DNA of 64,000 nt from contig CAIXWN010000168.1 in assembly GCA_903923135.1 (NCBI GenBank), forward strand, positions 1 to 64,000, read 5' to 3'. Under the pieces are notes generated by a model. The model had not been told where the DNA came from. It saw only the letters and a program-made list of their open reading frames with translations, and did no database searches. This DNA comes from an uncultured Caulobacteraceae bacterium. Lineage in GTDB: Bacteria; Pseudomonadota; Alphaproteobacteria; Caulobacterales; Caulobacteraceae. Positions 18,229-26,942 of this stretch are shown piece by piece. Numbering within the stretch: the first letter of the stretch is position 1; each line of letters opens with the position of its first letter. The position numbers were made by a program, and so were the translations under genes.

Positions 18229-19527
18229 ATGGCCGCCCCCCGGATCCTCATCATCGGCGCGGGCCCCATGGGGCTGGCCGCGGCGTACTACGCCGCCAGG
18301 GCGGGCTATTCGGTCGAGGTGCTCGAGGCGGGCGACAGGCCGGGCGGAATGGCGGCCCATTTCGATTTCGATGGTCTGTCCCTGGAACGGTTCTATCATT
18401 TCTGCTGCCGCAGCGATGTCGACACCCTGCAACTGATGTCCGATCTGGGCATGACCCGGCCGATGAACTGGGTGGAAACCCGCATGGGCTATTTCGTCGA
18501 TGGCAAGCTCTACCGCTTCGGCGACCCGGTCTCGCTCTTGCTGTTCCCGAAGCTGGGCCCGGTCGAAAAGGTCCGCTACGGGCTGATGGCCTTCTGGTCG
18601 ACCCGTCGATCAGACTGGGCGAAGCTCGACCGGATCAGCGCCCGCGACTGGTTCATCGGGTGGTGCGGGAAGCGGGTCTACGACAAGCTCTGGCGGCCGC
18701 TCTTCCAGCTGAAGTTCTTCGAGCACGCCGACAGGGTGTCCGCCGCCTGGGTCTGGCAACGCATCAAACGCCTCGGCAATTCCCGCAAATCCATCTTCCA
18801 GGAGGAGCTTGGCTATATCGAGGGGGGCACCCAGAGCCTGGTTGACGCCCTGGTCAGGGCCATAGAGGCGCTCGGCGGAACCCTCCGCCTCAACGCCCCG
18901 GCGCGCCACATCCTGGTGGAGGATGACGCGGTCTGCGGCGTCGAAACCGCTGACGGCGACGTGCGGGCGGCGGACATCGTCATCTCGACCGCGCCGCTGC
19001 CCTATGTTCCCGACCTGCTGGCCAGGACGGCGCCCGACCTGGCCGGCGCATACGCCGGCTTCGACAACGTCGGGGTGGTCTGCGTCATCCACAAGCTGAA
19101 GCGCCGGGTGAGCGCGAACTTCTGGGTCAACATCTCCGACCCGGCGATCGAGATCCCCGGCTTCGTTGAGTTCTCCAATCTTCGTCCCACCGGGGATGTC
19201 ATCGTCTATGTGCCCTACTACATGCCCGCCGTTCACCCGAAGTTCGCCTGGACGGACGCGGACCTGGCCGACGAAAGCTTCGCCTATCTCCAGCGGGTCA
19301 ATCCCGCCCTGACCCCGGACGACCGCATCGCCAGTCACGTCGGCCGCCTACGCTACGCCCAGCCGGTCTGCGACGTCGGCTTCGCCGCCAGGATCCCGGA
19401 CCCCAGGACCCCCGTGTCGGGCCTCTATGTCGCCGACACCTCGTTCTACTATCCGGAGGACCGCGGCGTTTCCGAAAGCATCAGGTTCGCCAGGGCTCTT
19501 GTCGCGAACCTGGGAGCCCCGGGATGA
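18229..19527 (+). CDS. FAD-dependent oxidoreductase (amine-oxidase/UDP-galactopyranose-mutase-like fold)
   Basis: A 432-residue flavoprotein. ILIIGAGPMGLAAAYYAARAG is the FAD dinucleotide motif and VEVLEAGDRPGGMAAHF continues it. The C-terminal SGLYVADTSFYYPEDRGVSESI is the second FAD contact block. Such proteins are frequent in polysaccharide loci, often beside an epimerase, but their reaction is poorly defined. UDP-galactopyranose mutase is a distant relative, not a confident call. The start immediately follows the epimerase stop and the end overlaps the GtrA start (ATGA), so this is one operon. Confidence 0.8.
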   Translation: MAAPRILIIGAGPMGLAAAYYAARAGYSVEVLEAGDRPGGMAAHFDFDGLSLERFYHFCCRSDVDTLQLMSDLGMTRPMNWVETRMGYFVDGKLYRFGDPVSLLLFPKLGPVEKVRYGLMAFWSTRRSDWAKLDRISARDWFIGWCGKRVYDKLWRPLFQLKFFEHADRVSAAWVWQRIKRLGNSRKSIFQEELGYIEGGTQSLVDALVRAIEALGGTLRLNAPARHILVEDDAVCGVETADGDVRAADIVISTAPLPYVPDLLARTAPDLAGAYAGFDNVGVVCVIHKLKRRVSANFWVNISDPAIEIPGFVEFSNLRPTGDVIVYVPYYMPAVHPKFAWTDADLADESFAYLQRVNPALTPDDRIASHVGRLRYAQPVCDVGFAARIPDPRTPVSGLYVADTSFYYPEDRGVSESIRFARALVANLGAPG

Positions 19528-19970
19528 CAGGCTTTCTCATCCGGACCTTCCTGACGCCTCAGTTCGGCCGGTTTCTGCTGGTCGGCGGCGTCGCCGCCGG
19601 GCTGCAGTGGACCTCGAGGTTCCTGTTCAGCCTCTACATGCCCTATGCCTGGGCGATCGTCTGCGCCTTCTTCGTGGGACTGTTTTCGGGCTATTGCCTG
19701 AACGCCCTTTTCGTCTTTCGCGGCTCCCGGGGCAGCCGGATCCGGCAGATATCCTACTTTTCCGCGATCAACGTCCTGGCGCTGCCGTTCGTCTGGGGGG
19801 TCTCGATGGTCCTGGGCGCGTGGGCCCTGCCCCGGATCATGCCGCTAGGATTGGCGCAATCCGTCGGCAACGGCGTGGGCATCCTGTCGCCGGTCGCCTT
19901 CAATTTTGTCCTGCACCGCGCCGTCACCTTTCGGAGCGAGCCGCAGGCCGGAGTGTCGACCGATGGCTGA
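19524..19970 (+). CDS. GtrA family membrane protein (second copy)
   Basis: A 148-residue protein with four membrane segments. FGRFLLVGGVAAGLQWTSRF opens the first, CLNALFVF follows the second, and VAFNFVLHRAVTFR is the family C-terminal block. In mycobacteria, the GtrA protein Rv3789 lies beside dprE1 and dprE2 and acts with decaprenyl-phosphoryl-arabinose. Here the copy is one gene from a HAD-UbiA fusion and close to DprE1-like and SDR genes, so it is a candidate flippase for polyprenyl-phosphoryl-pentose. It overlaps both neighbours by a few bases. Confidence 0.8.
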   Translation: MTGFLIRTFLTPQFGRFLLVGGVAAGLQWTSRFLFSLYMPYAWAIVCAFFVGLFSGYCLNALFVFRGSRGSRIRQISYFSAINVLALPFVWGVSMVLGAWALPRIMPLGLAQSVGNGVGILSPVAFNFVLHRAVTFRSEPQAGVSTDG

Positions 19971-20631
19971 TCTCGCCGCCCTCTACAGGTTCCGCTTCAA
20001 GGAAAGCGATCTTCCGCAGAAGAACGCCATCTGGAAAACCCTTTGCGACAATTTCTTCGGCGCGATCGTCGGCAAGACCGACGTCGTGCTCGATCTCGGC
20101 TGCGGCTATGGTGAGTTCATCAACAACATCCACGCCGGCCGGAAGCTGGGTGTCGATCTGAATTCGGATGTCCGAAGGTTCCTGTCTCCGGACGTCGTGT
20201 TCATCGAGGGCCGGGCGGACGCCATCGCCGTCGATCCCGCGTCCGTGGACGTGGTGTTCTCTTCCAATTTCATCGAACATCTCAAGTCCAAGGACGAACT
20301 TGACCTCGTTTTCAGGGAAATCCTGCGGGTTCTGAAGCCGGGCGGTCGCCTGATCCTGCTCGGCCCGAACGTGAAATACCTCGCGAACGCCTATTGGGAT
20401 TTCTATGACCACTATCTGCCGCTCTCCCACCTGTCCCTCGAGGAAGGGCTTTCCATCGCCGGATTTCAGGTGCGCGACGTGATCCCGCGGTTCCTGCCCT
20501 ATACGACCCGTTCCGCTCTTCCCAAGGCGCCCTTTCTGATCGCCGCCTATGTGCGCATGCCCTTCGTCTGGCCGCTGTTCGGCAAGCAGTTCCTGATCCA
20601 GGCGGTCAAGCCGGCCCGCGTCGATGGTTGA
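19963..20631 (+). CDS. Class I SAM-dependent methyltransferase
   Basis: A 222-residue protein. VVLDLGCGYGEFINNI (near residue 40) is motif I, IEGRADAI the acidic loop, and FSSNFIEHLKSKDELD with VLKPGGRLILLGPN the later motifs. The ATG at 19963 overlaps the GtrA stop by eight bases. The gene ends overlapping the HAD-UbiA start by eight bases, so it is tightly embedded in the lipid-linked sugar operon and probably methylates the sugar or its glycan product. The target position is unknown. Confidence 0.82.
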   Translation: MADLAALYRFRFKESDLPQKNAIWKTLCDNFFGAIVGKTDVVLDLGCGYGEFINNIHAGRKLGVDLNSDVRRFLSPDVVFIEGRADAIAVDPASVDVVFSSNFIEHLKSKDELDLVFREILRVLKPGGRLILLGPNVKYLANAYWDFYDHYLPLSHLSLEEGLSIAGFQVRDVIPRFLPYTTRSALPKAPFLIAAYVRMPFVWPLFGKQFLIQAVKPARVDG

Positions 20632-22099
20632 CACCGACCCTGGCCAAGGCCGAACGGCCGACCGAGGCGCCGCTGGCGGCCTTCCGCTGGCCGTGGACAT
20701 GGACGGCACCTTCCTGGTTGGCGATTCGCTCGTCGAACTGTTCGTGGCGGGTGTGTTCCGACGACCGCTGCCGACCCTGGGGGCCCTTGGCCGCCTCGTC
20801 GAGGGCCGCCCGGCGTTCAAGGCCGCGCTCGCCGCCAACATCGACCTGTGCATGGCCGATGCGCCTGTCAGGCGCGACCTTCTGACCTACCTTCAGGATC
20901 AGAAACGGGAGGGCCGCCCGGTCTATCTGGTCAGCGCCGCGGACCAGCGCGTGGTCGACCATGTCGCGGCCGGCGCCGGGATTTTCGACGGCGCCTTCGG
21001 AAGTTCGGCGGGGATCAATCTCAAGGGGATCCGTAAGGCCGACTTTCTCAAGGACCGGTTTCCCGGCGGGTTCGCCTACGCCGGCGACAGTCGCGCCGAC
21101 CTGCCGGTCTGGAGCGAGGCCGCCGGCGTGGTGATCGTGGGCGGCAGCGACGGCGTGGCGGCCCGGGCCCGCGCGCTGGGCCGGCCTGTCGAGGCGGAAT
21201 TTCCGGCCGGTCGACGGACTGTCGCGCTCTGGCTCAGGGCCCTCAGGGCCCATCAGTGGGCCAAGAACATTCTGATCTTCATACCCTTGATCCTCAGCGT
21301 GCACGCCCATTCCCTGCGGCATATCGGGGCGTCCGTCATCGGGTTCGCCGTTCTCAGTCTGGCGGCTTCGGCGACCTATATCCTCAATGATCTTGTCGAT
21401 CTGAACTCCGATCGCCAGCACCGCAGCAAGCGCGCCCGTCCCCTGGCCAGCGGCGCCCTGCCCCTCGGCGCGGCCGCCCTGGCGGTTCCGCTGCTGCTGC
21501 TGCTGTCGTTGCTCGGGGCGGCTGCGCTCAACGCCGGCGTTTTCGTGGCGCTGCTGGGCTATCTGGCCCTGACCCTGTCCTATTCCCTGCGCCTGAAGCG
21601 GACACCGCTGCTGGACGTCATCGTCCTCGCCGGCCTCTACACCATGCGGCTGGTCATGGGCACGATCCTGGCGGGCGTCGAGTTCTCGGCCTGGCTGCTC
21701 ACCTTCGCCGGGTTCTTCTTCTTCGCCATGTCGCTGGCCAAGCGCCATGTGGAGGTGACCGCCGCCAGGGACTGGCCCGCCGATCTGGACCTGCCGGGGC
21801 GCGGCTACAGGCCCGGCGATGCGCCGTTGACCCTGGCGCTGGGTGTCTCGGCCAGTGTCGCGTCGGTGCTGATCGTCGTTCAGTACATGATGGCCGAGGC
21901 CTTTCCCTCGGGAGTCTACGCCCGGCCTGCCTGGCTATGGGCGGCTCCCGTGCTTCTCAGTGTCTGGATCTGCCGGGTGTGGTTCCTGGCCCATCGCGGT
22001 GAGTTGCACGATGACCCCGTCGAGTTTGCGATCAAGGATCCGGCCAGCCTTGGCCTGGGAGCGCTGCTCGCGCTGACCTTCGTCATAGCCCGCCTCTGA
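20624..22099 (+). CDS. HAD phosphatase - UbiA prenyltransferase fusion (polyprenyl-phosphoribose synthase-like)
   Basis: A 491-residue fusion. Residues 20-200 are a HAD domain with nucleophile motif VDMDGT (D25, D27) and the late FAYAGDSRADL block. From about residue 205 to the end is a multi-helix UbiA domain with RAHQWAKN, NDLVDLNSD and the basic KRARPLASG. In mycobacteria, Rv3806c (UbiA family) joins decaprenyl phosphate to PRPP, and a separate protein removes the 5-phosphate. Here both steps could be in one chain. Rhizobial nodulation enzymes for arabinosylation use related proteins. The function is inferred from the neighbouring DprE1-like gene. Confidence 0.8.
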   Translation: MVDTDPGQGRTADRGAAGGLPLAVDMDGTFLVGDSLVELFVAGVFRRPLPTLGALGRLVEGRPAFKAALAANIDLCMADAPVRRDLLTYLQDQKREGRPVYLVSAADQRVVDHVAAGAGIFDGAFGSSAGINLKGIRKADFLKDRFPGGFAYAGDSRADLPVWSEAAGVVIVGGSDGVAARARALGRPVEAEFPAGRRTVALWLRALRAHQWAKNILIFIPLILSVHAHSLRHIGASVIGFAVLSLAASATYILNDLVDLNSDRQHRSKRARPLASGALPLGAAALAVPLLLLLSLLGAAALNAGVFVALLGYLALTLSYSLRLKRTPLLDVIVLAGLYTMRLVMGTILAGVEFSAWLLTFAGFFFFAMSLAKRHVEVTAARDWPADLDLPGRGYRPGDAPLTLALGVSASVASVLIVVQYMMAEAFPSGVYARPAWLWAAPVLLSVWICRVWFLAHRGELHDDPVEFAIKDPASLGLGALLALTFVIARL

Positions 22100-23443
22100 A
22101 TGGCTCCCCGCGGCTACCATGTCGCCAGAGGGCTGCGGCCCTGGGGGCGGGTCCAGACCGGCGATCAGCTGGTCGCCCGGCCGCGGTTCGTCGACGAGAT
22201 CGCGACCCTGGTTCACGCCAGCCGCGCCGGCGGCCTGACGAGCCTGTGCACGGGTCTGGGCCGATCCTACGGCGACAGCGCGCTCAACCAGGGGCAGACC
22301 GTCATCGACATGTCGCGGCTCGATCGCGTGCTCGCCTTCGACGCCGTCAACGGCGTCCTCCGCGCCGAGGCGGGCCTCGGCCTGAGCGACGTGATCACGC
22401 GGATCGTCCCCCACGGCTGGTTCCTGCCGACGACGCCGGGCACGCGGTTTGTCACCCTGGGCGGAGCCGTGGCCAACGACGTGCATGGCAAGAACCACGG
22501 GCGAGCGGGAACCTTCGGCGCATCCGTGCGCCGGATCGGCCTCTGGAGATCGGATCGGGGCGAGGTGGAGATATCCCCGGACCTCACGCCAGAGTTGTTC
22601 TGCGCGACCGTTGGCGGCCTCGGCCTGACCGGCGCCATTCTCTGGGTGGAAATCCAGCTGGCCAGGATCGGAAGTTCGCGGCTGGACGTGGAGACCATCC
22701 CGTTCGGAAATCTGGATCAGTTCCTTCAGATCGCCCTGGAGAGCGAGGCCGGCCATGAGCACACCGTCGCCTGGGTGGATTGCTCGAGCCGCGGGCCGGG
22801 CTTCGGACGCGGGGTGTTCACGCGGGCCAACTGGCGCGACGATGGACCCCTGACGGTGCACACGGACCGCCGCCGCCTCACCCTCCCGGTTGACCTGCCC
22901 GGTTTCGCCTTGAACGGGCTTTCGCTGGCCGCTCTGAACGCCCTTATCCATGCGCGCCAGACCACCAGGCCGCGGCGGGAGATCTGCCACTACGCCCAGG
23001 CCTTCTATCCCCTGGACGCGATCGGCGCGTGGAACCGCCTGTACGGGCCCCGCGGATTCTTTCAGTTTCAGTGTGTTACGCCCCTCGGGGCGGGCATGCA
23101 GCCGGTGGCGGACCTTCTCGCCGCAATTTCGGCGGTAGGGCAGGGGTCCTTTCTGGTCGTCCTCAAGACGTTCGGCGAACGGGCCTCGCCCGGTCTGCTG
23201 TCCTTTCCCCGGCGTGGGGTGACCCTGGCGATCGACGTCGCCAACCGCGGCGAGCGGACGCTGGCCCTGCTGTCCCGGCTGGACCGGATCGTCATGGCCG
23301 CCGGTGGGCGTCTCTACCCGGCCAAGGATGGCCGCATGCCGCCGGCGATGTTCCGGGCCGGCTACCCTGAGCTTCCCCGCTTCATCGGCCAGATCGATCC
23401 GGCCTTCTCCTCAAGCTTCTGGCGGCGGATGTGTCATGACTGA
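22100..23443 (+). CDS. FAD-binding oxidoreductase, DprE1-like (decaprenylphosphoryl-ribose 2'-oxidase type)
   Basis: A 447-residue VAO-family flavoprotein. GLGRSYGDSALNQG (residues 52-65), TTPGTRFVTLGGAVANDVHG and VHGKNHGRAGTFG (residues 128-140) match the DprE1 signature, including the His of the VHGKNH motif at the family position. WVDCSSRG and GVFTRANW follow. DprE1 oxidises the 2'-OH of polyprenyl-phosphoryl-ribose to a keto intermediate. The start abuts the HAD-UbiA stop, and the stop overlaps the SDR start. Together the three encode the complete logic of a ribose to arabinose epimerisation on a lipid carrier. Confidence 0.85.
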   Translation: MAPRGYHVARGLRPWGRVQTGDQLVARPRFVDEIATLVHASRAGGLTSLCTGLGRSYGDSALNQGQTVIDMSRLDRVLAFDAVNGVLRAEAGLGLSDVITRIVPHGWFLPTTPGTRFVTLGGAVANDVHGKNHGRAGTFGASVRRIGLWRSDRGEVEISPDLTPELFCATVGGLGLTGAILWVEIQLARIGSSRLDVETIPFGNLDQFLQIALESEAGHEHTVAWVDCSSRGPGFGRGVFTRANWRDDGPLTVHTDRRRLTLPVDLPGFALNGLSLAALNALIHARQTTRPRREICHYAQAFYPLDAIGAWNRLYGPRGFFQFQCVTPLGAGMQPVADLLAAISAVGQGSFLVVLKTFGERASPGLLSFPRRGVTLAIDVANRGERTLALLSRLDRIVMAAGGRLYPAKDGRMPPAMFRAGYPELPRFIGQIDPAFSSSFWRRMCHD

Positions 23444-24206
23444 ACCCAAACCTTCCGAGCGCGTCTGCATTCTGGGCGCAGGCTCGGCGATGGCCGAACA
23501 CACCGCGCGTCTCCTGGCGGCCCGCGGCGCCCGCCTGGCCCTGGTGGCGCGCAACTCGACCCGCCTGCGCTCCATCGCCGCCGATCTCTCCGCCCGCGGG
23601 GCCGGCGCGGTGGTGGAGCGGTGCGTGGATTTCGCCGACCTGAACGATCCCGACGCGCTGCTGGACTCGGTCTCCCTGGCGTTGGGCGGGCTCGATGCGG
23701 TGTTGATCTTCTACGGCGATCTGGGCGACCAGACGGTCGCGGAATCCGATACGGCGGAAGCAGCCCGCCTGCTGAACGTCAACTTCCTCAGCGCCGCGAC
23801 CCTCTCGCTCGCCGCCGCCGCCCGGCTCGAGGCCAGCGACTTCCCGCGTCCCGTGCTTCTCTGCATCGGAAGCGTGGCGGGCGATCGCGGACGGGCTTCG
23901 AATTTCATCTACGGCGCGGCCAAGGGCGGGCTGGCGGTCCTGTACCAGGGGTTGCAGCACCGTTTCGCCCTGAAGCGTCTCGCCGTGAGGGCGGTGGTGA
24001 TCAAGGCCGGTTTCGTCGACACGCCGATGACCGCTGCCTTCGCCAAGGGCGGGCCGCTCTGGGCCAGGCCGGAGGCGGTTGCCCGAACCATCGTCGCGGC
24101 CATGGAAAAGGGCGGTCCGGTGATCTATGCGCCCTGGTTCTGGCGCTGGATCATGCTGATCATCCGGCTCCTGCCGCAGTCGCTCATGAACCGGCTCAAC
24201 CTCTGA
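23436..24206 (+). CDS. Short-chain dehydrogenase (DprE2-role candidate)
   Basis: A 256-residue classical SDR. CILGAGSAMAEHTARLL is the nucleotide site, GSVAGDRGRASN carries the catalytic Ser region and YGAAK the Tyr/Lys pair. The long frame upstream is inside the DprE1-like gene; the ATG at 23436 overlaps its stop by eight bases, with the usual glycine-rich start directly after. In the DprE1/DprE2 scheme the SDR reduces the 2'-keto sugar to arabinose. Sequence alone shows only an SDR; the specific role rests on its position. The C-terminal residues are hydrophobic and may touch the membrane. Confidence 0.75.
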   Translation: MTEPKPSERVCILGAGSAMAEHTARLLAARGARLALVARNSTRLRSIAADLSARGAGAVVERCVDFADLNDPDALLDSVSLALGGLDAVLIFYGDLGDQTVAESDTAEAARLLNVNFLSAATLSLAAAARLEASDFPRPVLLCIGSVAGDRGRASNFIYGAAKGGLAVLYQGLQHRFALKRLAVRAVVIKAGFVDTPMTAAFAKGGPLWARPEAVARTIVAAMEKGGPVIYAPWFWRWIMLIIRLLPQSLMNRLNL

Positions 24207-24235
24207 TCGCCCGGACGCACCGGAGCAGCGGCGGC

Positions 24236-25330
24236 TCAGTCCTCATACCGGCGGGCCTCATAGCCGTGCTTCACGACCAGCTCATCCCGCCGCGCCGCCT
24301 TCAGATCCTCGCGGACCATCTCGTGCACCAGCGCCTCGAAGGTGGTCTTCGGCGTCCATCCCAGGTCGCGCCGCGCCCGTGAGGCGTCGCCCAGCAGAGT
24401 GTCGACCTCCGCCGGCCGGAAATAGCGGGGATCGACGCTGACCACGGGCCGCCCCGCCCCGTCATAGGCCGTCTCGTCCGCGCCGGCGCCCTCCCAGCGC
24501 AGCGGCATGTCCAGTTCCGCCGCGACGGCGTCCACAAAGTCGCGCACGCTGTGCTGCAGCCCTGTGGCGATGACGAAGTCGCGCGGCTCGTCCTGCTGCA
24601 GCATCAGCCACTGGGCCTCCACATAGTCCCGCGCGTGGCCCCAGTCCCGTCGCGCGTCGAGGTTGCCCAGGTAGAGCCGGTCCTGCAGGCCCAGCTTGAT
24701 GCGCGTCAGGGCCCGGGTGATCTTTCGGGTGACGAACGTCTCGCCCCGCGCCGGGGACTCGTGATTGAAGAGGATGCCGCTGCAGGCGAACATCCCGTAG
24801 GATTCCCGATAGTTGACGGTGATCCAGTGGGCGTAGAGCTTGGCCGCCCCATAGGGCGAGCGGGGGTGGAAAGGGGTGTCCTCGTTCTGTGGCGTCTGCT
24901 GAACCTTGCCGAACATCTCCGACGACGAGGCCTGATAGAAGCGCGTCCTGCCGCCCAGGCCGAGAATGCGGATGGCTTCCAGGATCCGCAGGGTTCCCAG
25001 CGCGTCGGCGTTGGCGGTGTACTCCGGTTCCTCGAACGAGACCGCCACGTGGCTTTGCGCCGCGAGATTGTAGATCTCGTCCGGCTGGGTCTGCTGGATG
25101 ATCCGGCTCAGGTTGCTGCCGTCCGTGACATCCCCATGGTGCATGAGGAAACGTACCCCGGTCTCGTGGGGATCGCGATAGAGGTGGTCCACCCGGGCGG
25201 TGTTGAACAGGGACGTGCGCCGTTTGACGCCGTGGACGGTGTAGCCCTTGGCGAGCAGAAATTCGGCCAGATAGGCGCCGTCCTGGCCGGTGACGCCGGT
25301 GATCAGGGCGGTCTTCGTCGGTTCGCTCAT
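24236..25330 (-). CDS. gmd: GDP-mannose 4,6-dehydratase
   Basis: A 364-residue extended [22 protein letters not shown] is the NADP site, [11 protein letters not shown] and [20 protein letters not shown] are diagnostic of Gmd, and the active site is [16 protein letters not shown] with YGAAK. It converts GDP-mannose to GDP-4-keto-6-deoxymannose, a precursor of GDP-rhamnose, GDP-fucose or perosamine. No dedicated partner (Rmd, GmER, PerA) is adjacent. It converges with the SDR gene (29 bases between stops) and leads a leftward group downstream of the sterol-desaturase-like gene. Confidence 0.93.
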   Translation of the reverse strand: MSEPTKTALITGVTGQDGAYLAEFLLAKGYTVHGVKRRTSLFNTARVDHLYRDPHETGVRFLMHHGDVTDGSNLSRIIQQTQPDEIYNLAAQSHVAVSFEEPEYTANADALGTLRILEAIRILGLGGRTRFYQASSSEMFGKVQQTPQNEDTPFHPRSPYGAAKLYAHWITVNYRESYGMFACSGILFNHESPARGETFVTRKITRALTRIKLGLQDRLYLGNLDARRDWGHARDYVEAQWLMLQQDEPRDFVIATGLQHSVRDFVDAVAAELDMPLRWEGAGADETAYDGAGRPVVSVDPRYFRPAEVDTLLGDASRARRDLGWTPKTTFEALVHEMVREDLKAARRDELVVKHGYEARRYED

Positions 25331-25337
25331 CCACGCC

Positions 25338-26114
25338 TCACGGGTTTGACGCCGGCGCCCGCCCGCCCCGTCCGCGTACGGGCCACACCGCCAGTTCGAG
25401 AGGCGATCGCACGGCCTCGTCGTCGAGTCCTGTGTCGGGATATTCGCCCGCGGCCGGGCGGCGGTATCCGCCGAAGATCACGTCATAGATCGGCAGCAGG
25501 GCGGCGAAGTTGGCGTTGAAGTGGGCCGGGTCCCGCGAATGGTGCAGCCGGTGATACTGCGGCGAATTCCACAGCCACGACAGCGGCCCGAAACCGATCG
25601 CCACATTGGTGTGGGTGAACAGGTGGTACAGGCTGGCCAGGAAATAGACGGTCAGGATCGTCCCGTCGGCCTTGAACAGCAGGCCGACCGCCAGCCACAC
25701 CGACACCGACTTCATCGCCGGATCCAGCCAGAAATGGCGCTGCGAGGTGCTGACGTTCATCCCCCGGTCGCTGTGGTGCAGCGAGTGCATCGACCATAGC
25801 CAGGGAAAGGCGTGCTGGGCGCGGTGAAAGGCGTATTCGCCCAGATCCATGGCGGCCAGATAGGTCGCGGCGCCCAGCACGGGAGGCCAGGCTCCCAGGT
25901 CGATCAGCCCGCCGCCGGCGGCGCTCATCAGGCCGCTCTCGGACACGGCGATCAGCGGGCTCAGCACGATGCGTCCCAGCAGCATCAGGCTCAGCACGAC
26001 GATATTGTTGGCCCATTCCCCCCGCTGAACGGCCGAGGCCGGTCGCAGGCGCTCCAGCAGCAGCAGGGCCGCGACGATCCCCAACTCCAGCGCAATCTTG
26101 GGATAGATCGGCAT
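25338..26114 (-). CDS. Sterol desaturase/fatty acid hydroxylase family protein
   Basis: A 258-residue membrane di-iron protein. All three histidine clusters are present: HRAQH, HSLHH with a following His, and HRLHH in the second half. Helices at residues 8-25, 35-60 and 75-95 precede them. Family members hydroxylate or desaturate lipids at the inner membrane. The ATG at 26114 was chosen over the GTG immediately before it. It lies eight bases before gmd and after an ICMT-like methyltransferase on the same strand. The lipid substrate is unknown; a carotenoid or hopanoid-type substrate is possible but not shown. Confidence 0.82.
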   Translation of the reverse strand: MPIYPKIALELGIVAALLLLERLRPASAVQRGEWANNIVVLSLMLLGRIVLSPLIAVSESGLMSAAGGGLIDLGAWPPVLGAATYLAAMDLGEYAFHRAQHAFPWLWSMHSLHHSDRGMNVSTSQRHFWLDPAMKSVSVWLAVGLLFKADGTILTVYFLASLYHLFTHTNVAIGFGPLSWLWNSPQYHRLHHSRDPAHFNANFAALLPIYDVIFGGYRRPAAGEYPDTGLDDEAVRSPLELAVWPVRGRGGRAPASNP

Positions 26115-26154
26115 CACTCGTCCCCGGCCGGACGCCAGGCGTCCGGCGCTTGTC

Positions 26155-26802
26155 TCAGAACAGGCCGGGCGCCAGGCGGAATCGCACCTTGCTCATGTAT
26201 TCCGCATAGACCGGGTCCCTGGCCAGCACCCGCTCTTCGGCCAGGATGCGGATGACCAGCAGCGCCGTGGCCGCCACATAGACCCCGGCGTTCCACAGCG
26301 TCGGGTTGAGCAGCCAGAAGCCCACATAGAACACCACATAGCCCGCATAGATCGGATGACGGACGAAGTGATAGGCGCCGGTGTGCACCACGCCCCGGTT
26401 CGCGGCGGCCAGGCCGAAGCTGCGGGCCAGGATCAGCTTGCCCCAGATCGCGAAGAAGATTCCGGTCAGCATCAGCACCGCACACACCGTCGGCGTGACC
26501 AGCGGCGGGCCGCCCGGTCGGGCCAGCATCGGCGCACCGGTGCCGGCCAGGGCGAACAGCCAGTCCATCGGCCGGGTCGACACGTCCATCGATCCGCGCC
26601 GGAAGACGATGAACACCACCACCAGGCCTTCGTTGACGATGCCCAGGATGTCCCAGGGCGTATGGGTCAGGGCCATGCCGATACGCAGGGCGAAGCTTGC
26701 GAACAGAAGGGCGCTGAACGAGCGCTCGCCTACGTCCATGGCCAGCTTGAGCCGCCGCTCCGCGGCCTCGCTCAGCGGTCGGGCGTCCGCGTCCGATGCC
26801 AT
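26155..26802 (-). CDS. Isoprenylcysteine carboxyl methyltransferase (ICMT/PEMT-like) family membrane protein
   Basis: About 215 residues with four to five membrane helices. The family block FVRHPIYAGYVVFYVGFWLL, followed by EERVLARDPVYAEYMSKV, is the SAM- and lipid-binding region of bacterial ICMT-like methyltransferases. Bacterial members methylate small lipids or are uncharacterised. The start is ATG 26802 or the GTG just upstream at 26805. It is followed 40 bases later by the sterol-desaturase-like gene, suggesting a shared lipid-modification job. Confidence 0.78.
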   Translation of the reverse strand: MASDADARPLSEAAERRLKLAMDVGERSFSALLFASFALRIGMALTHTPWDILGIVNEGLVVVFIVFRRGSMDVSTRPMDWLFALAGTGAPMLARPGGPPLVTPTVCAVLMLTGIFFAIWGKLILARSFGLAAANRGVVHTGAYHFVRHPIYAGYVVFYVGFWLLNPTLWNAGVYVAATALLVIRILAEERVLARDPVYAEYMSKVRFRLAPGLF

Positions 26803-26913
26803 CACAAAGGTCCGCCGTGGTTTGCGCTGCTGGCCAAGCCTCGGTGGCTACCGGGCGCCGCATCCTTTGGCAAGGTTGTTGCGCCGCCGCCCTCGGACTG
26901 TGCCAGCGCCTCT

Positions 26914-26942
26914 TCCGATCTGATTGAACCAATCAGATCGGA
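26914..26942. promoter_or_regulatory. Perfect 13-bp inverted repeat, candidate operator
   Basis: TCCGATCTGATTG, a three-base spacer AAC, then CAATCAGATCGGA: a perfect dyad with 13-bp arms. It is in the 250-base space between two divergent genes (ICMT-like and CPBP), the usual place for an operator of a dimeric repressor. No regulator gene is adjacent. Part of it also resembles a sequencing-adapter end, so the read support should be inspected. Confidence 0.5.

Noticed and set aside
10651-25330. N-acetylperosamine pathway (gmd plus aminotransferase plus acyltransferase) as in Caulobacter
   Set aside because: The aminotransferase motif HATKAFHTFEGGA resembles VioA/FdtB more than PerA, and gmd is in a separate leftward group. 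Not excluded, but not the preferred reading.
26908-26922. Match to the end of a common Illumina adapter (CTCTTCCGATCT)
   Set aside because: Not accepted as proven contamination: the match is short, part of a longer dyad, and a similar 10-base match also occurs near 10530 by apparent chance. Read inspection is needed.
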